DNA of 17,009 nucleotides from Actinomycetes bacterium (lineage in GTDB: Bacteria; Actinomycetota; Acidimicrobiia; Acidimicrobiales; Palsa-688): NCBI GenBank assembly GCA_021808425.1, contig JAKBBS010000059.1:1-17009 (forward strand), written 5' to 3'. Position numbers and translations under genes: made by a program. Positions within the stretch are counted from its first letter, which is position 1. Each line of letters opens with the position of its first letter. Under the pieces are notes generated by a model. It worked only from the letters and a program-made list of their open reading frames with translations. It ran no database searches and was not told the DNA's origin. This document shows, piece after piece, positions 6,725-13,919 of this stretch.

Positions 6725-7800
6725 CTGTCTCCCTCGTGTTGTGTCGCCGCGAACGGTGCTCCGAGCGGGCTCCTGCCCGGATTGAGGCGCCCAGTCGGGT
6801 CGAAGTTCTGCTTGATCCGCCGGTGAAGCTCCACGACCTGGCGCGACGGGCCGCCATCCGTTGCGAGCCCGCCATGCTCGCCATGCTCGCCGAGCCTGGC
6901 GAGCATGGCGACCTTTGCGGCGACCCCGGCTGTCGCGCAGTGCACGGTACCCACACCGACCTCGGCGAGCCATCCGCCGGCCGACTCCTCAACCGGCGCG
7001 GCGAGATCCGCTAGTAGTCGCAGGTCACGTGGCGCCAGGGACAATCGGATCTGCGCCATCCCCTCGCCGGCCCGAGGTGGTGGCCCGTCGACCTCGCTGA
7101 AGCGAGCACCCAGCACCGAGGTGGCCTGCTCGGCGACATCGACGTCGTATCCTGCCAAAGCGACCCACGTTTGGCGGCCGTCCCAGAGGACCGACAGCGG
7201 TTTGTAGAGTCGGGATCGTAGCTCGAAGGGATCGGCATCTTCAGCCACGAACCATCGCTCCGACTGTGGCTCGGGGACGCAACGCAGCACTACCTCGGCG
7301 ATGAAGGCAAGAGTTCCATATGATCCGACCAAAAGCTTGCACAGGTCGAAGCCGGTCACGTTCTTGACGAGCGGTGCTCCTGCGCGAACAACACGCCCAC
7401 TAGCAGCGACAGCTGTCACCTCCAAGACGGTGTCGCGAATCGGTCCGCGTCCGAGACGGCGGATCCCCGACTTCCCGCAGGACAGGACGCCGCCGACGGT
7501 GGCCTCGTCGGGGCGATCCGCCTCGATTGAAACCAGCTGGCCTTTCGAGCGTGTCGCTGCGTGAAGCTCGCCGATCGTGGTCGACGCCCTCACCCTCACG
7601 ATCATTTCGCCGGGTTCGTGGGCAACGACCCCTGATGGGGCTACCACGACGCGGGCGTCGGGATCTGCAACACCTGCGAGGCTCCACTGGGTCCCGCCGC
7701 CCCGGCATGTGACGGGACCTGCGTCGGGACCGCCGACGATCCGGGCGAAGTCCTCGATGGCCGACGTCCTGCGCGCTACCTGGTCACATTCCGAGCTCAC
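6721..7800 (-). CDS. glcE: Glycolate oxidase FAD-binding subunit GlcE
   Basis: This 359-residue protein has a PCMH-type FAD-binding fold and is the second flavin subunit of glycolate oxidase. Motifs: CRGGGTQW (32-39), the ATVGGVLSCGKSG segment (100-112) followed by RRLGRGPIRD, and KNVTGFDLCKLLVGSYGTLA (146-165). All are typical of GlcE (RGGGTK, TxGGxxAxGxxGxxRxxxGxxRD, KNVxGFDxxKLxxGSxGTLG). The C-terminal NFDPTGRLNPGR is the usual family ending. The start is GTG at 7800, immediately after the glcD TAA (TAAGTG), so it relies on reinitiation. An insert near residue ~318-335 (GEHGEHGG, then LATDGGPS) is encoded by a strong inverted repeat. Its stop overlaps the glcF start. Confidence 0.93.
   Translation of the reverse strand: MSSECDQVARRTSAIEDFARIVGGPDAGPVTCRGGGTQWSLAGVADPDARVVVAPSGVVAHEPGEMIVRVRASTTIGELHAATRSKGQLVSIEADRPDEATVGGVLSCGKSGIRRLGRGPIRDTVLEVTAVAASGRVVRAGAPLVKNVTGFDLCKLLVGSYGTLAFIAEVVLRCVPEPQSERWFVAEDADPFELRSRLYKPLSVLWDGRQTWVALAGYDVDVAEQATSVLGARFSEVDGPPPRAGEGMAQIRLSLAPRDLRLLADLAAPVEESAGGWLAEVGVGTVHCATAGVAAKVAMLARLGEHGEHGGLATDGGPSRQVVELHRRIKQNFDPTGRLNPGRSPLGAPFAATQHEGDR
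6879..6910 (-). repeat. Perfect 13-bp inverted repeat inside glcE
   Basis: CGCCATGCTCGCC at 6879-6891 and its exact reverse complement at 6898-6910 flank a 6-base loop (6892-6897). A tandem partial copy of the left arm lies just before it (6871-6882). In the glcE mRNA this makes a very GC-rich hairpin about 160-190 bases before the stop. In protein it encodes the Gly/His/Glu-rich linker GEHGEHGG just ahead of the conserved C-terminal segment. Function is unknown; it could slow ribosomes, protect or cut the transcript, or be a simple local duplication tolerated in a loop. Confidence 0.8.
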
Positions 7801-9234
7801 TTATATCCAAGCGCCAGCGGGGACGCTTGCGAGCTCGCCGCACCCAGCCACACCCGATGGCAGGACCTTGTCGGGGTTGCAGAGGCCGTCGGGGTCGAAG
7901 GCGTCTCGGAGGCAACGCTGCGCCGCCAGGTCGTCGGCGCCGAACACGAGCCGCATCGCGTCGCGCTTTTCCAGACCGATGCCGTGCTCGCCGGAGAGGG
8001 AACCGCCGGCGCGGACGCATACCTCGATGATCCTCTCGCCCGCCTCGTGAACACGGTCGACGACGCCTTGCTCGCGGGCGTCGAAGACGATCAACGGGTG
8101 GAGGTTTCCGTCGCCGGCGTGGAAGACGTTGCCGAGTACGAGGCCGAGCTGCCTAGCGATGCCGTTGACTTCGCTCAGCACGTCGACGAGCACCGAGCGC
8201 GGTACCACGCAGTCGTGCAGGTAGTAGTTCGGTGCGATCCGTGCCACCGCGCCGAACGCCGACTTCCTAGCCTTCCACCACGCAGCCCTCTCGGGTTCGT
8301 CGCGGGCGACCTGCACCTGCCGAGCGCCGTTTGAGGCGAGGATCCCGGCGACCGTCTCGGTCTGGACGGCGACGCCCCCTGCGAGCCCGTCAAGTTCGAC
8401 GAGAAGCACGGCGGCCGAGTCGGTGGGCAGCCCGGCGTGCACGTACGCCTCGACGACTTCAACGATCGTCGCGTCCATCATCTCCAAAGCTGCGGGGACG
8501 ATCCCTCCGGCGATGACCGCTGTCACCGCCCGGGCAGCGTCGGCCATGTCGTCGAAGTCGGCTAAGAGCGTCGACACGGCTCTCGGTGTCTCGGTCAAGC
8601 GGACACAGATCTTCGTCGCTATCCCCATGGTGCCTTCGCTGCCGACGAAGCATCCGCGAAGGTCCAGCCCAACCGGATCGGCGTCGAGGCCGCCTAGAAC
8701 AACGACCTCCCCGTCCGGAAGTACGACTTCGACGGCGGCGATGTGCGCGTTCGTCACGCCGTATAGCAGGCAGTGCGGGCCGCCGGAGTTGTTGGCTACG
8801 TTCCCTCCCACAGAGCACGACTGCTGGGACGACGGGTCGGGAGCGAAGTGCAGGCCGAACGGGGCGACGGCACGCGAAAGGTCTAGGTTCAACACGCCGG
8901 GCTCCACCCAGGCGAACCGGCTCTCGGCGTCAACCCCGAGGATGCGGTTCATCTTCGTCGTGACGATCACCACCGGTGGCTTGGCGCCCGAGGGGACCGC
9001 TCCGCCCGCAAGTCCGGTGCCCGAACCCCGCGCGACGAACGGCCAGCTATGATTGCGGCACACCCGAACAACGGCCGACACCTCCGCGCTCGACGTCGGG
9101 AAGCACACGACCGACGCCTCTCCGCGAAGCGTGGAGGCATCACGGCCGTACAGGCCCAACTCGAAGGCGTCAGTGTGGACACGCTCGGATGCAACAGCGA
9201 AGCGCAGGTCGCCGACGAGTGATCCGAGGCTCAT
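7801..9234 (-). CDS. glcD: Glycolate oxidase FAD-linked catalytic subunit GlcD
   Basis: This 477-residue subunit oxidises glycolate (or a related 2-hydroxy acid such as D-lactate) using FAD and works with GlcE and GlcF. It has the FAD-binding PCMH fold: RGSGTGLAGGAVP (69-81), APDPSSQQSCSVGGNVANNS (131-150) and GSEGTMGIAT (198-207). The C-terminal FAD-oxidase domain contains NVFHAGDGNLHP (metal/substrate histidines) and the signature GGSLSGEHGIGLEKRDAM. The family usually has GGTITGEHGVGxxK, so this is conserved. The ATG at 9234 lies 21 bases after the stop of the upstream peptidase gene; I see no good Shine-Dalgarno. The next gene, glcE, begins right at its stop. Context with glcE and glcF favours glycolate oxidase over a stand-alone D-lactate dehydrogenase. 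Confidence 0.94.
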   Translation of the reverse strand: MSLGSLVGDLRFAVASERVHTDAFELGLYGRDASTLRGEASVVCFPTSSAEVSAVVRVCRNHSWPFVARGSGTGLAGGAVPSGAKPPVVIVTTKMNRILGVDAESRFAWVEPGVLNLDLSRAVAPFGLHFAPDPSSQQSCSVGGNVANNSGGPHCLLYGVTNAHIAAVEVVLPDGEVVVLGGLDADPVGLDLRGCFVGSEGTMGIATKICVRLTETPRAVSTLLADFDDMADAARAVTAVIAGGIVPAALEMMDATIVEVVEAYVHAGLPTDSAAVLLVELDGLAGGVAVQTETVAGILASNGARQVQVARDEPERAAWWKARKSAFGAVARIAPNYYLHDCVVPRSVLVDVLSEVNGIARQLGLVLGNVFHAGDGNLHPLIVFDAREQGVVDRVHEAGERIIEVCVRAGGSLSGEHGIGLEKRDAMRLVFGADDLAAQRCLRDAFDPDGLCNPDKVLPSGVAGCGELASVPAGAWI

Positions 9235-9255
9235 TATGAGTTGTCACGTTAGCCC

Positions 9256-10830
9256 TCAGTTCGAGGGGCAGCGCAGTCCGCCTGGGGGGACGTTCAAGTC
9301 GAGAAGGTACTTGTCGACATAGCTCCTGACGCACGAACTGTACGCGTAAGCGGTGTGGCCCTCCCCTACGCGCGTGACGAGTACGCCGCTTCGAAGCTCG
9401 GAGGCAAGGGCGACGGCCTCCGAGTACGGGGTCGCCGGATCGCCGGTGGTTCCGACGACGACGATCGGCGGGGCGCCAACGGCGGGCAGGCTGGCGGGCT
9501 TCGACGTCGCCGGGGTAGGCCACACAGAGCAGACGAGCTCGCTGTAGAGGTTCATCACCCCGAATACGGGGGCCGCCGCTTGCGCCGCAGGTGCTGCCGC
9601 CTCGATCGCCTGCACCGACGGGGCGGGAGCGTCGAGGCAGTTCACTGCAGTCTCGGCTTCGAGCTCGTTGCCCAGCTGGCCGGAGGAGAGGCCGATGTAG
9701 CTGTCGAAGAGGGCGTGCAGGATAGCCGGGTTGCCACCTGCGAGCGCAGCGAGGCCGGCTTGAAGGGTGGGCCAAGTCGACTGCGAATACAGACCGGCCG
9801 CGGTGGCATAAAGGAGTTGGGCCGCTCCGAACGCCTGGGCCGAACCGCTGACGGCCAAAGGCTTGGAGGTCACCGCGGCGACGAGCGCTTCGAAGGCTTT
9901 CAGAGGGTCCGCGCCCGGCCTCCACGGGCAGTTGGCGTTCGCCTGGCAGCTTGCGAACATCGAGTTGAGATCGCCTTCGAAGGCCGTCGACTGGTAGTCG
10001 AGGCTTGGGAGAACGCCGAGGGCCGGGTCGATAGCGCCGTCTAGGACCATCGCCCGGACGTGTTTGGGAAAAAGGTTCGCGTACGTGGCCCCGAGGAACG
10101 TGCCGTAGGAGAACCCGAGGTAGCTGATGGTCGTCACCCCCAACGCCTTGCGGATGTAATCCATGTCCATCGCTGCGTCCGCTGTGCTCACATAGCCGAG
10201 CTCGCCCCCGCTCCCGGCCTGGCACGCGGCGGCGAACGCCCGGTCGGCGCCGAGCAGGATTGCGAGGCCGCCCGGGGTCGCCGGGGCGGGGTTGACATTG
10301 ATGAAATCGAGCATCTGCGAGGTGGTCCCACAGTTGATCGGAGCGCTGCGGGCCACTCCCGGCGGGTCGAAGCCGATCACGTCGAAGTGGTCGAGGATGG
10401 ACGAAGGCAAAAGTTTGACTATCTCGGGCAGGAAGTCCACCCCCGATACGCCCGGGCCGCCGGGGTTGACGAGAAGGACCCCGGTGTCGGTGCCCGACGC
10501 CGGCCTGCGGTCCAAGGCAAGCGAGATCGTCGGACCCTGCGGGTCCGCAGGGTCGCGTGGCACCTTGACGTTCGCGCACTGAAATCCGCTCGGGCCCGCT
10601 GCTGCGCTGCACTGGCTCCACGACACAGCGGCTCCTGCGCCAGCTACTGAAGCGCCGCCCAACGTGACGCCTACCGAAGTGCCCGGCGTCGTCGCGCTCG
10701 ACTGTCCGGGAACGACCGGCGAACTACCCGGGCGCGCATTCGAAGCGCCACATGATCCAAGAAGCCCTGCCAGGATCGCACCGGCCGCCATTATCGCGGC
10801 CAAGCGCCGACCCTTAGCCACCGCTCCCAT
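9256..10830 (-). CDS. TAP-like alpha/beta-hydrolase peptidase, lipoprotein
   Basis: This exported serine hydrolase belongs to the tripeptidyl-aminopeptidase-like group (SlpD/E, mycobacterial Hip1-type). From ATG 10830 it is 524 residues. A basic start (AKGRR) and hydrophobic helix lead to a lipobox, LLGSC, with Cys at residue 27, so it is probably lipid-anchored outside the membrane. The hydrolase core shows LLVNPGGPGVSG (oxyanion region), GFDPPGVARS and the nucleophile elbow GFSYG (Ser ~241). The C-terminal TAP-like domain provides GDPATP (Asp ~464) and GEGHTAY (His ~492), completing a triad. Start choice: ATG 10830 has AGGA 11 bases upstream. A GTG at 10854 would give a longer n-region and has GGAG only 2 bases away. 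It likely releases N-terminal peptides. Its link to the glcDEF genes directly downstream (21-base gap) is positional only. Confidence 0.88.
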   Translation of the reverse strand: MGAVAKGRRLAAIMAAGAILAGLLGSCGASNARPGSSPVVPGQSSATTPGTSVGVTLGGASVAGAGAAVSWSQCSAAAGPSGFQCANVKVPRDPADPQGPTISLALDRRPASGTDTGVLLVNPGGPGVSGVDFLPEIVKLLPSSILDHFDVIGFDPPGVARSAPINCGTTSQMLDFINVNPAPATPGGLAILLGADRAFAAACQAGSGGELGYVSTADAAMDMDYIRKALGVTTISYLGFSYGTFLGATYANLFPKHVRAMVLDGAIDPALGVLPSLDYQSTAFEGDLNSMFASCQANANCPWRPGADPLKAFEALVAAVTSKPLAVSGSAQAFGAAQLLYATAAGLYSQSTWPTLQAGLAALAGGNPAILHALFDSYIGLSSGQLGNELEAETAVNCLDAPAPSVQAIEAAAPAAQAAAPVFGVMNLYSELVCSVWPTPATSKPASLPAVGAPPIVVVGTTGDPATPYSEAVALASELRSGVLVTRVGEGHTAYAYSSCVRSYVDKYLLDLNVPPGGLRCPSN

Positions 10831-10965
10831 CGCCCGAACGATCCTAGGGTCCACAGCTCCGGGGTTCGAATCGCAGCTCGGGGTTCGACCGGGACTTCGC
10901 TCGCCCTCCGGGGCCGTGTATCGTTCGCACGTGCACGAACCGGCCTCGCTACGATCGCCCGAGCG
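10831..10965. promoter_or_regulatory. Divergent intergenic region with an 8-bp palindrome
   Basis: This 135-base gap separates the peptidase gene (-) from the cysteine-rich gene (+), so at least two promoters must lie here. A perfect palindrome GCACGTGC (10927-10934) sits inside a looser GTTCG...CGAAC inverted repeat (10923-10940), a plausible regulator site. TACGAT at 10950-10955 matches a -10 box at four of six positions. It lies 10 bases before the GTG at 10966, which has no Shine-Dalgarno, so a leaderless or nearly leaderless mRNA is possible. None of this is more than suggestive. Confidence 0.25.
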
Positions 10966-11766
10966 GTGAGAGGTACCCGGAAGGCAACACCCAGTCGGCT
11001 ACGCGAATGGGTCAGCATCGACGACCCGAACGAGGCGCGGCGCTGGATGTTCGACGTCACGTTCCTCTCGTCGAATTGGGAGTGCCTTTACGGGAGGGGC
11101 TGCCAGGGAGTCCTCACCGGCGCAGCGCCCGAACTGGAGCAGGGCTGCTGCTCGTACGGGGCGCATTTCACAGACGACGCTGACGTCGATCGCGTGGCTG
11201 ATGCGGCGTCGCGCCTGGATGTCTCGCTCTGGCAGTTCGCCGACGAGGGTCACAAGAGCGGGATCGTGGAGGTCGGCAGCGACGGGACCAGGTCGACACG
11301 CCTCGTCGACGACGCCTGCATCTTCTTGAACAGGCCCGGGTTCGCCGCTGGGCCGGGGTGTGCGCTGCACCTCGCAGCCGTCGCCGAAGGAGTGCCCGCT
11401 CTCGAATGGAAGCCCGACGTTTGCTGGCAGCTCCCCATAAGGCGGGAGGACACCGACGCCGCCGACGGCACGGTCCTGTCGACGGTGACGCAGTGGGAGC
11501 GCAAGCACTGGGGGGAGGGAGGCGAAGAGTTCCACTGGTGGTGCAGCGAAGCACCTGAAGCCTTCGGGGGTGGCCGTGCGGTGTATCAGTCGATGGAGGA
11601 CGAGCTTCGGGCGATGACAGGCGAGGTGGTGTTCGCCGCGCTCGCCGAATACTTGGACGAGAGAACCAAGCCAGGAATCGTCGTGATGAAGCCGACACGC
11701 AGCCACACGACCCGCGATGGCGCCGGGACGAAGCGGGCAGCGACAGGAATTTACAAGCGGCGCTAG
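10966..11766 (+). CDS. Cysteine-rich protein of unknown function (possible metal or Fe-S binder)
   Basis: This 266-residue soluble protein has no signal peptide or membrane helix. It has eight cysteines, at ~40, 46, 61, 62, 118, 132, 153 and 193. They sit in motifs such as NWECLYGRGCQGV, GCCSYGAHFTD, DDACIFLN, GPGCALH, DVCWQLPIR and HWWCSEAPEA. The pattern of CxFLN...GCxLH...xxCWxxPxR recalls YkgJ/DUF3109-type 'cysteine cluster' proteins, which are thought to bind zinc or iron; I believe this is a member or close relative. The start is GTG 10966; ATG 11047 (M28) would remove REWVSIDDP, which looks like real coding sequence. The gene converges on the 60-residue gene with a 4-base overlap of stops. 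No reaction can be assigned. Confidence 0.75.
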   Translation: MRGTRKATPSRLREWVSIDDPNEARRWMFDVTFLSSNWECLYGRGCQGVLTGAAPELEQGCCSYGAHFTDDADVDRVADAASRLDVSLWQFADEGHKSGIVEVGSDGTRSTRLVDDACIFLNRPGFAAGPGCALHLAAVAEGVPALEWKPDVCWQLPIRREDTDAADGTVLSTVTQWERKHWGEGGEEFHWWCSEAPEAFGGGRAVYQSMEDELRAMTGEVVFAALAEYLDERTKPGIVVMKPTRSHTTRDGAGTKRAATGIYKRR

Positions 11767-11945
11767 GTTAGGTGCGCTTCGGGGCCGGCGATTTCCTCCT
11801 CGTCGAGGTCCTCCATCGCGAGGCACCAGGAGGCGTGCTCGTCATCGGGGTCCGCTCCGCACTCGGCGCAAGGCTCAACGTCCACCTCGGTCAACCGCTT
11901 GAGTACCCGTGCCTCTTCGAAACGCCGATGCCGACCCTTTTTCAC
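11763..11945 (-). CDS. Small putative zinc-binding protein
   Basis: This 60-residue product reads from GTG 11945 with GGGAG 8 bases upstream. It has a basic N-terminus (MKKGRHRRFEEARVLKR) and a compact CAECG-x7-H-x3-C arrangement (C26, C29, H37, C41), which could hold one zinc ion. An acidic tail follows. A -10-like sequence lies ~55 bases upstream. Its stop overlaps that of the convergent cysteine-rich gene by 4 bases. I do not recognise a function; the basic start and single zinc knuckle would fit a nucleic-acid or protein-binding accessory factor. It is short, so the call rests on the ribosome site, composition and motif. Confidence 0.6.
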   Translation of the reverse strand: MKKGRHRRFEEARVLKRLTEVDVEPCAECGADPDDEHASWCLAMEDLDEEEIAGPEAHLT

Positions 11946-11998
11946 CGTAAAAGCTCCCGTTCATCGAGAATCGCCACGTGCCAGCGGCGACCCCCGCA

Positions 11999-12004
11999 AT
12001 ATTA
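11999..12004 (-). promoter_or_regulatory. Possible extended -10 promoter for the small zinc-binding gene
   Basis: On the - strand the sequence reads TTGATAATATTGC: a TGA just ahead of TAATAT fits an extended -10 (TGn plus hexamer). It is an AT-rich island in very GC-rich DNA. It would start a transcript ~46 bases before the GTG at 11945. No convincing -35 hexamer sits at 17 bases, as is common for extended -10 promoters. Confidence 0.35.
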
Positions 12005-12101
12005 TCAACCCTTGACGCTCAACTTTCGGTAGTACCCAGTTGGCCCCGAGTTAACCGCGTCCGCAGCCGAAAGCCTGGAATGCGGAGGTTCGTCCCTCGC
12101 C

Positions 12102-13277
12102 CTACAGCTCGAGAGGAGTCCCCGAGCTGGCCTCCAGGCGAAGCGAGCCCGCCGGGTTGAACGTCAACGCCCCCTTGCCGTCCCTCAAGGCCCGCAGAGC
12201 GCCGCTCAGAAGCGCACCTCGCCACCCGTCCAGTAGACGGCACTGGAGGTCGTCGCGAAGGAAGGCGGCAACGTCAGACCGGGTAGCCACCAAGGCGGGA
12301 TCGATCCGCTCGTTCTTGGCGACCTGGGCTATCCACGCCATCATCAAGGCAACCGACGCTCTCAACTCCTTGGGGACCTCGTCGCTCGGCGGCGGCAGGA
12401 TCTGCTCCTCGGGGAGAGTCCTTCCCCGCTCGACGGCTTCGAGGATCTCGTCGGCTAAAGGAGACTTCAGACGCCGCCCGTCGAGGCCGCGCATCGAGTT
12501 CAGCGCCTCTTTCGTCGACGGCGGCCGGTGTGCGATCGCTTGGACGACAAGGTCGGGTAGGACGTAGCGGACCGGCTGGTCCACGATTGCCGCCCGGCGC
12601 TCCCTCCACCCTGCGACCTCTTGTGCGACGCCTCGCGAAGCACCTCGGAGCGTTCGGGCGTCACGAAGCTTCCACCAGGTCCTGCGCGGGTCGGCATGCG
12701 CGGCGCAGCGCTTGAGCATGCCGGCGCATTCTTGTTCGACCCAGTCCAAGCGGCCGGCAGCCTCGAGCTCGGCGGTGATCGTGTCGGCGAGGACCAACAG
12801 GTGCTCGACGTCGGATGCAGCGTAGGCGAGCTGCGACGAGGTCAACGGCCGCGTCTGCCAATCCGTCAGCCGGTCGCCTTTTGCGAGGTCCTTCCCGACG
12901 AAGGCTTTCACGAGGGAGGCGAGGCTGGCGCTGCTGTGGCCGCAGAACCCAGCGGCGATCTGCGTGTCGAAAAGCGCGCCCGGCAGCACCTTGCATGTCC
13001 GGCGAATAATCTCCAGGTCCTGGTCGCAGGCGTGGCCGACCATCACTGCCGGGCCCCCGACGACGGCCGCCAGGGAGGCCACGTCGACGCTGAGCGGGTC
13101 GACGAGCACCACCCGGTCTTGGGAGCTACCAGGCTCTCTCCAGCTCAGCTGGAGGAGTGCGAGGACCGGCCAGTACGTCTTCTCACGGTGAAACTCCGTG
13201 TCGATCCCGTAGCGCTCAACGTTGCGCAGCTCGACGAGCAGGTCGGCGAGGGACGCATCGTCGGCGACGAGCTCTAT
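12102..13277 (-). CDS. rnd: Ribonuclease D, probably starting at an ATA codon
   Basis: This is a 3'-5' exoribonuclease of the DEDD-Y family that trims tRNA and other small RNA 3' ends. Read from ATA at 13275-13277 it has 391 residues. The catalytic set is complete: Exo I DTE (D26, E28, in YGIDTEFHREKTYWPVLALL), Exo II HACDQDLEII (D87) and Exo III YAASDVEHL (Y152, D156). An HRDC domain follows at ~210-290. These positions sit within one or two residues of E. coli RNase D as I recall it. The first ordinary start codon in frame is GTG 13112, which would delete the first 55 residues, including Exo I. From the TGA of the flavin reductase (13380-13382, same frame) to 13278 there are 34 open codons without ATG, GTG or TTG. 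An AGGAGG sits 7 bases before the ATA. Alternatives are a sequencing error or mutation of an ATG. Confidence 0.85.
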   Translation of the reverse strand: MELVADDASLADLLVELRNVERYGIDTEFHREKTYWPVLALLQLSWREPGSSQDRVVLVDPLSVDVASLAAVVGGPAVMVGHACDQDLEIIRRTCKVLPGALFDTQIAAGFCGHSSASLASLVKAFVGKDLAKGDRLTDWQTRPLTSSQLAYAASDVEHLLVLADTITAELEAAGRLDWVEQECAGMLKRCAAHADPRRTWWKLRDARTLRGASRGVAQEVAGWRERRAAIVDQPVRYVLPDLVVQAIAHRPPSTKEALNSMRGLDGRRLKSPLADEILEAVERGRTLPEEQILPPPSDEVPKELRASVALMMAWIAQVAKNERIDPALVATRSDVAAFLRDDLQCRLLDGWRGALLSGALRALRDGKGALTFNPAGSLRLEASSGTPLEL

Positions 13278-13284
13278 AACCGCT

Positions 13285-13290
13285 CCTCCT
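13285..13290 (-). promoter_or_regulatory. Perfect Shine-Dalgarno that decides the rnd start
   Basis: The - strand reads AGGAGG, then AGCGGTT, then ATA and GAG CTC GTC. The spacing of 7 bases is ideal for initiation at the ATA. No ATG, GTG or TTG lies in the rnd frame within reach of this site. The next gene upstream, for the flavin reductase, also uses AGGAGG, 4 bases before its ATG. Confidence 0.75.
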
Positions 13291-13379
13291 GCGCTTCGTG
13301 TTCGACTTTCAGCACCTGTCAGGTCTACCCGTCGCTGCCGTCCGCCCGCAAGTATGCGCCGCCGGGAGCCTGGCAGCGC

Positions 13380-13919
13380 TCAACCGCCGTAGCTCATCCG
13401 GGTGTCTTCCATCCGGAGAACCTCGACGTCCTCGGGGAGCTCGGAGGGGCCGCAGTCGACGACCTCCCCGACAAATAGGGTGTGGCTCACGAAGTCGGTC
13501 GCCTCTCGAAGCTGGCAGTCCAGCCACGCCAGCGAGCATTCGAGTAGCGGTGTACCGGTAGCAGCGGTGGTCACGGCGAAGCCGGCCAGCTCGCCGGGGG
13601 CTCCGTCATCGTCGAGCGGCTTGACGAACTTCCTCACCAGGGCGCGGTCGCTCCTTGCGACGATGTTCAGGGAAAAAGCGTGCCCTTCGCGCACAAGCCC
13701 GTTGCTCACCGCCTCGCGCTCTACGCTGACCGCTACCAGCTTCGGCTCGCTCGAAACTTGCGTCGCCCAGTTGAGGGTCATCAGATTCCGTCGACCGGCG
13801 AAGCTGCTCCCAAGCACGTACAGACCGCTGGGCATGCTCCAAAGGACCCGCCTGCGCGTGCGCTCGTAGCCGTCCGGGTCACGCCCTGGAGGGTAAGGCC
13901 CGACATTCGATACCTTCAT
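13380..13919 (-). CDS. Flavin reductase-like FMN-binding protein
   Basis: This 179-residue protein is of the flavin reductase (HpaC/split-barrel FMN-binding) family, whose members reduce or carry FMN/FAD for partner monooxygenases. The opening VLWSMPSGLYVLGSSFAGRRN and LNWATQVSSEPKLVAVSVER match the family's (M/T)P(S/T)GVxVVTS...N(x)xTAxWxxxVSxxPPxVxVxV pattern, and GHAFSLNIVA matches the F(x)VNVL segment. The C-terminal half (ATDFVSHTLFVGEVVDC) fits the conserved H-x-hFhGEV strand. The ATG at 13919 has AGGAGG 4 bases upstream and overlaps the tyrS stop (ATGA), so it is co-translated with tyrS. No monooxygenase partner is in the window, so the substrate is unknown. Confidence 0.85.
   Translation of the reverse strand: MKVSNVGPYPPGRDPDGYERTRRRVLWSMPSGLYVLGSSFAGRRNLMTLNWATQVSSEPKLVAVSVEREAVSNGLVREGHAFSLNIVARSDRALVRKFVKPLDDDGAPGELAGFAVTTAATGTPLLECSLAWLDCQLREATDFVSHTLFVGEVVDCGPSELPEDVEVLRMEDTRMSYGG

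Noticed and set aside
6725..6973. N-terminal extension of GlcF
   Set aside because: It is Arg-rich sequence read within glcE in another frame and precedes a well-placed ATG with GGGAG.
9170..10621. Long Arg/Pro-rich open frame antiparallel or shifted to the peptidase gene
   Set aside because: It shares the strand of the peptidase in another frame, is low in complexity and has no family motifs. Such frames are common in GC-rich DNA.
12061..12085. Terminator downstream of rnd (CCGCA...TGCGG)
   Set aside because: Only five pairs around a 15-base loop and no T-tract.
12102..13112. RNase D starting at GTG 13112
   Set aside because: It removes the Exo I DTE motif and 55 conserved residues and has no Shine-Dalgarno at suitable spacing; the ATA with AGGAGG is better.
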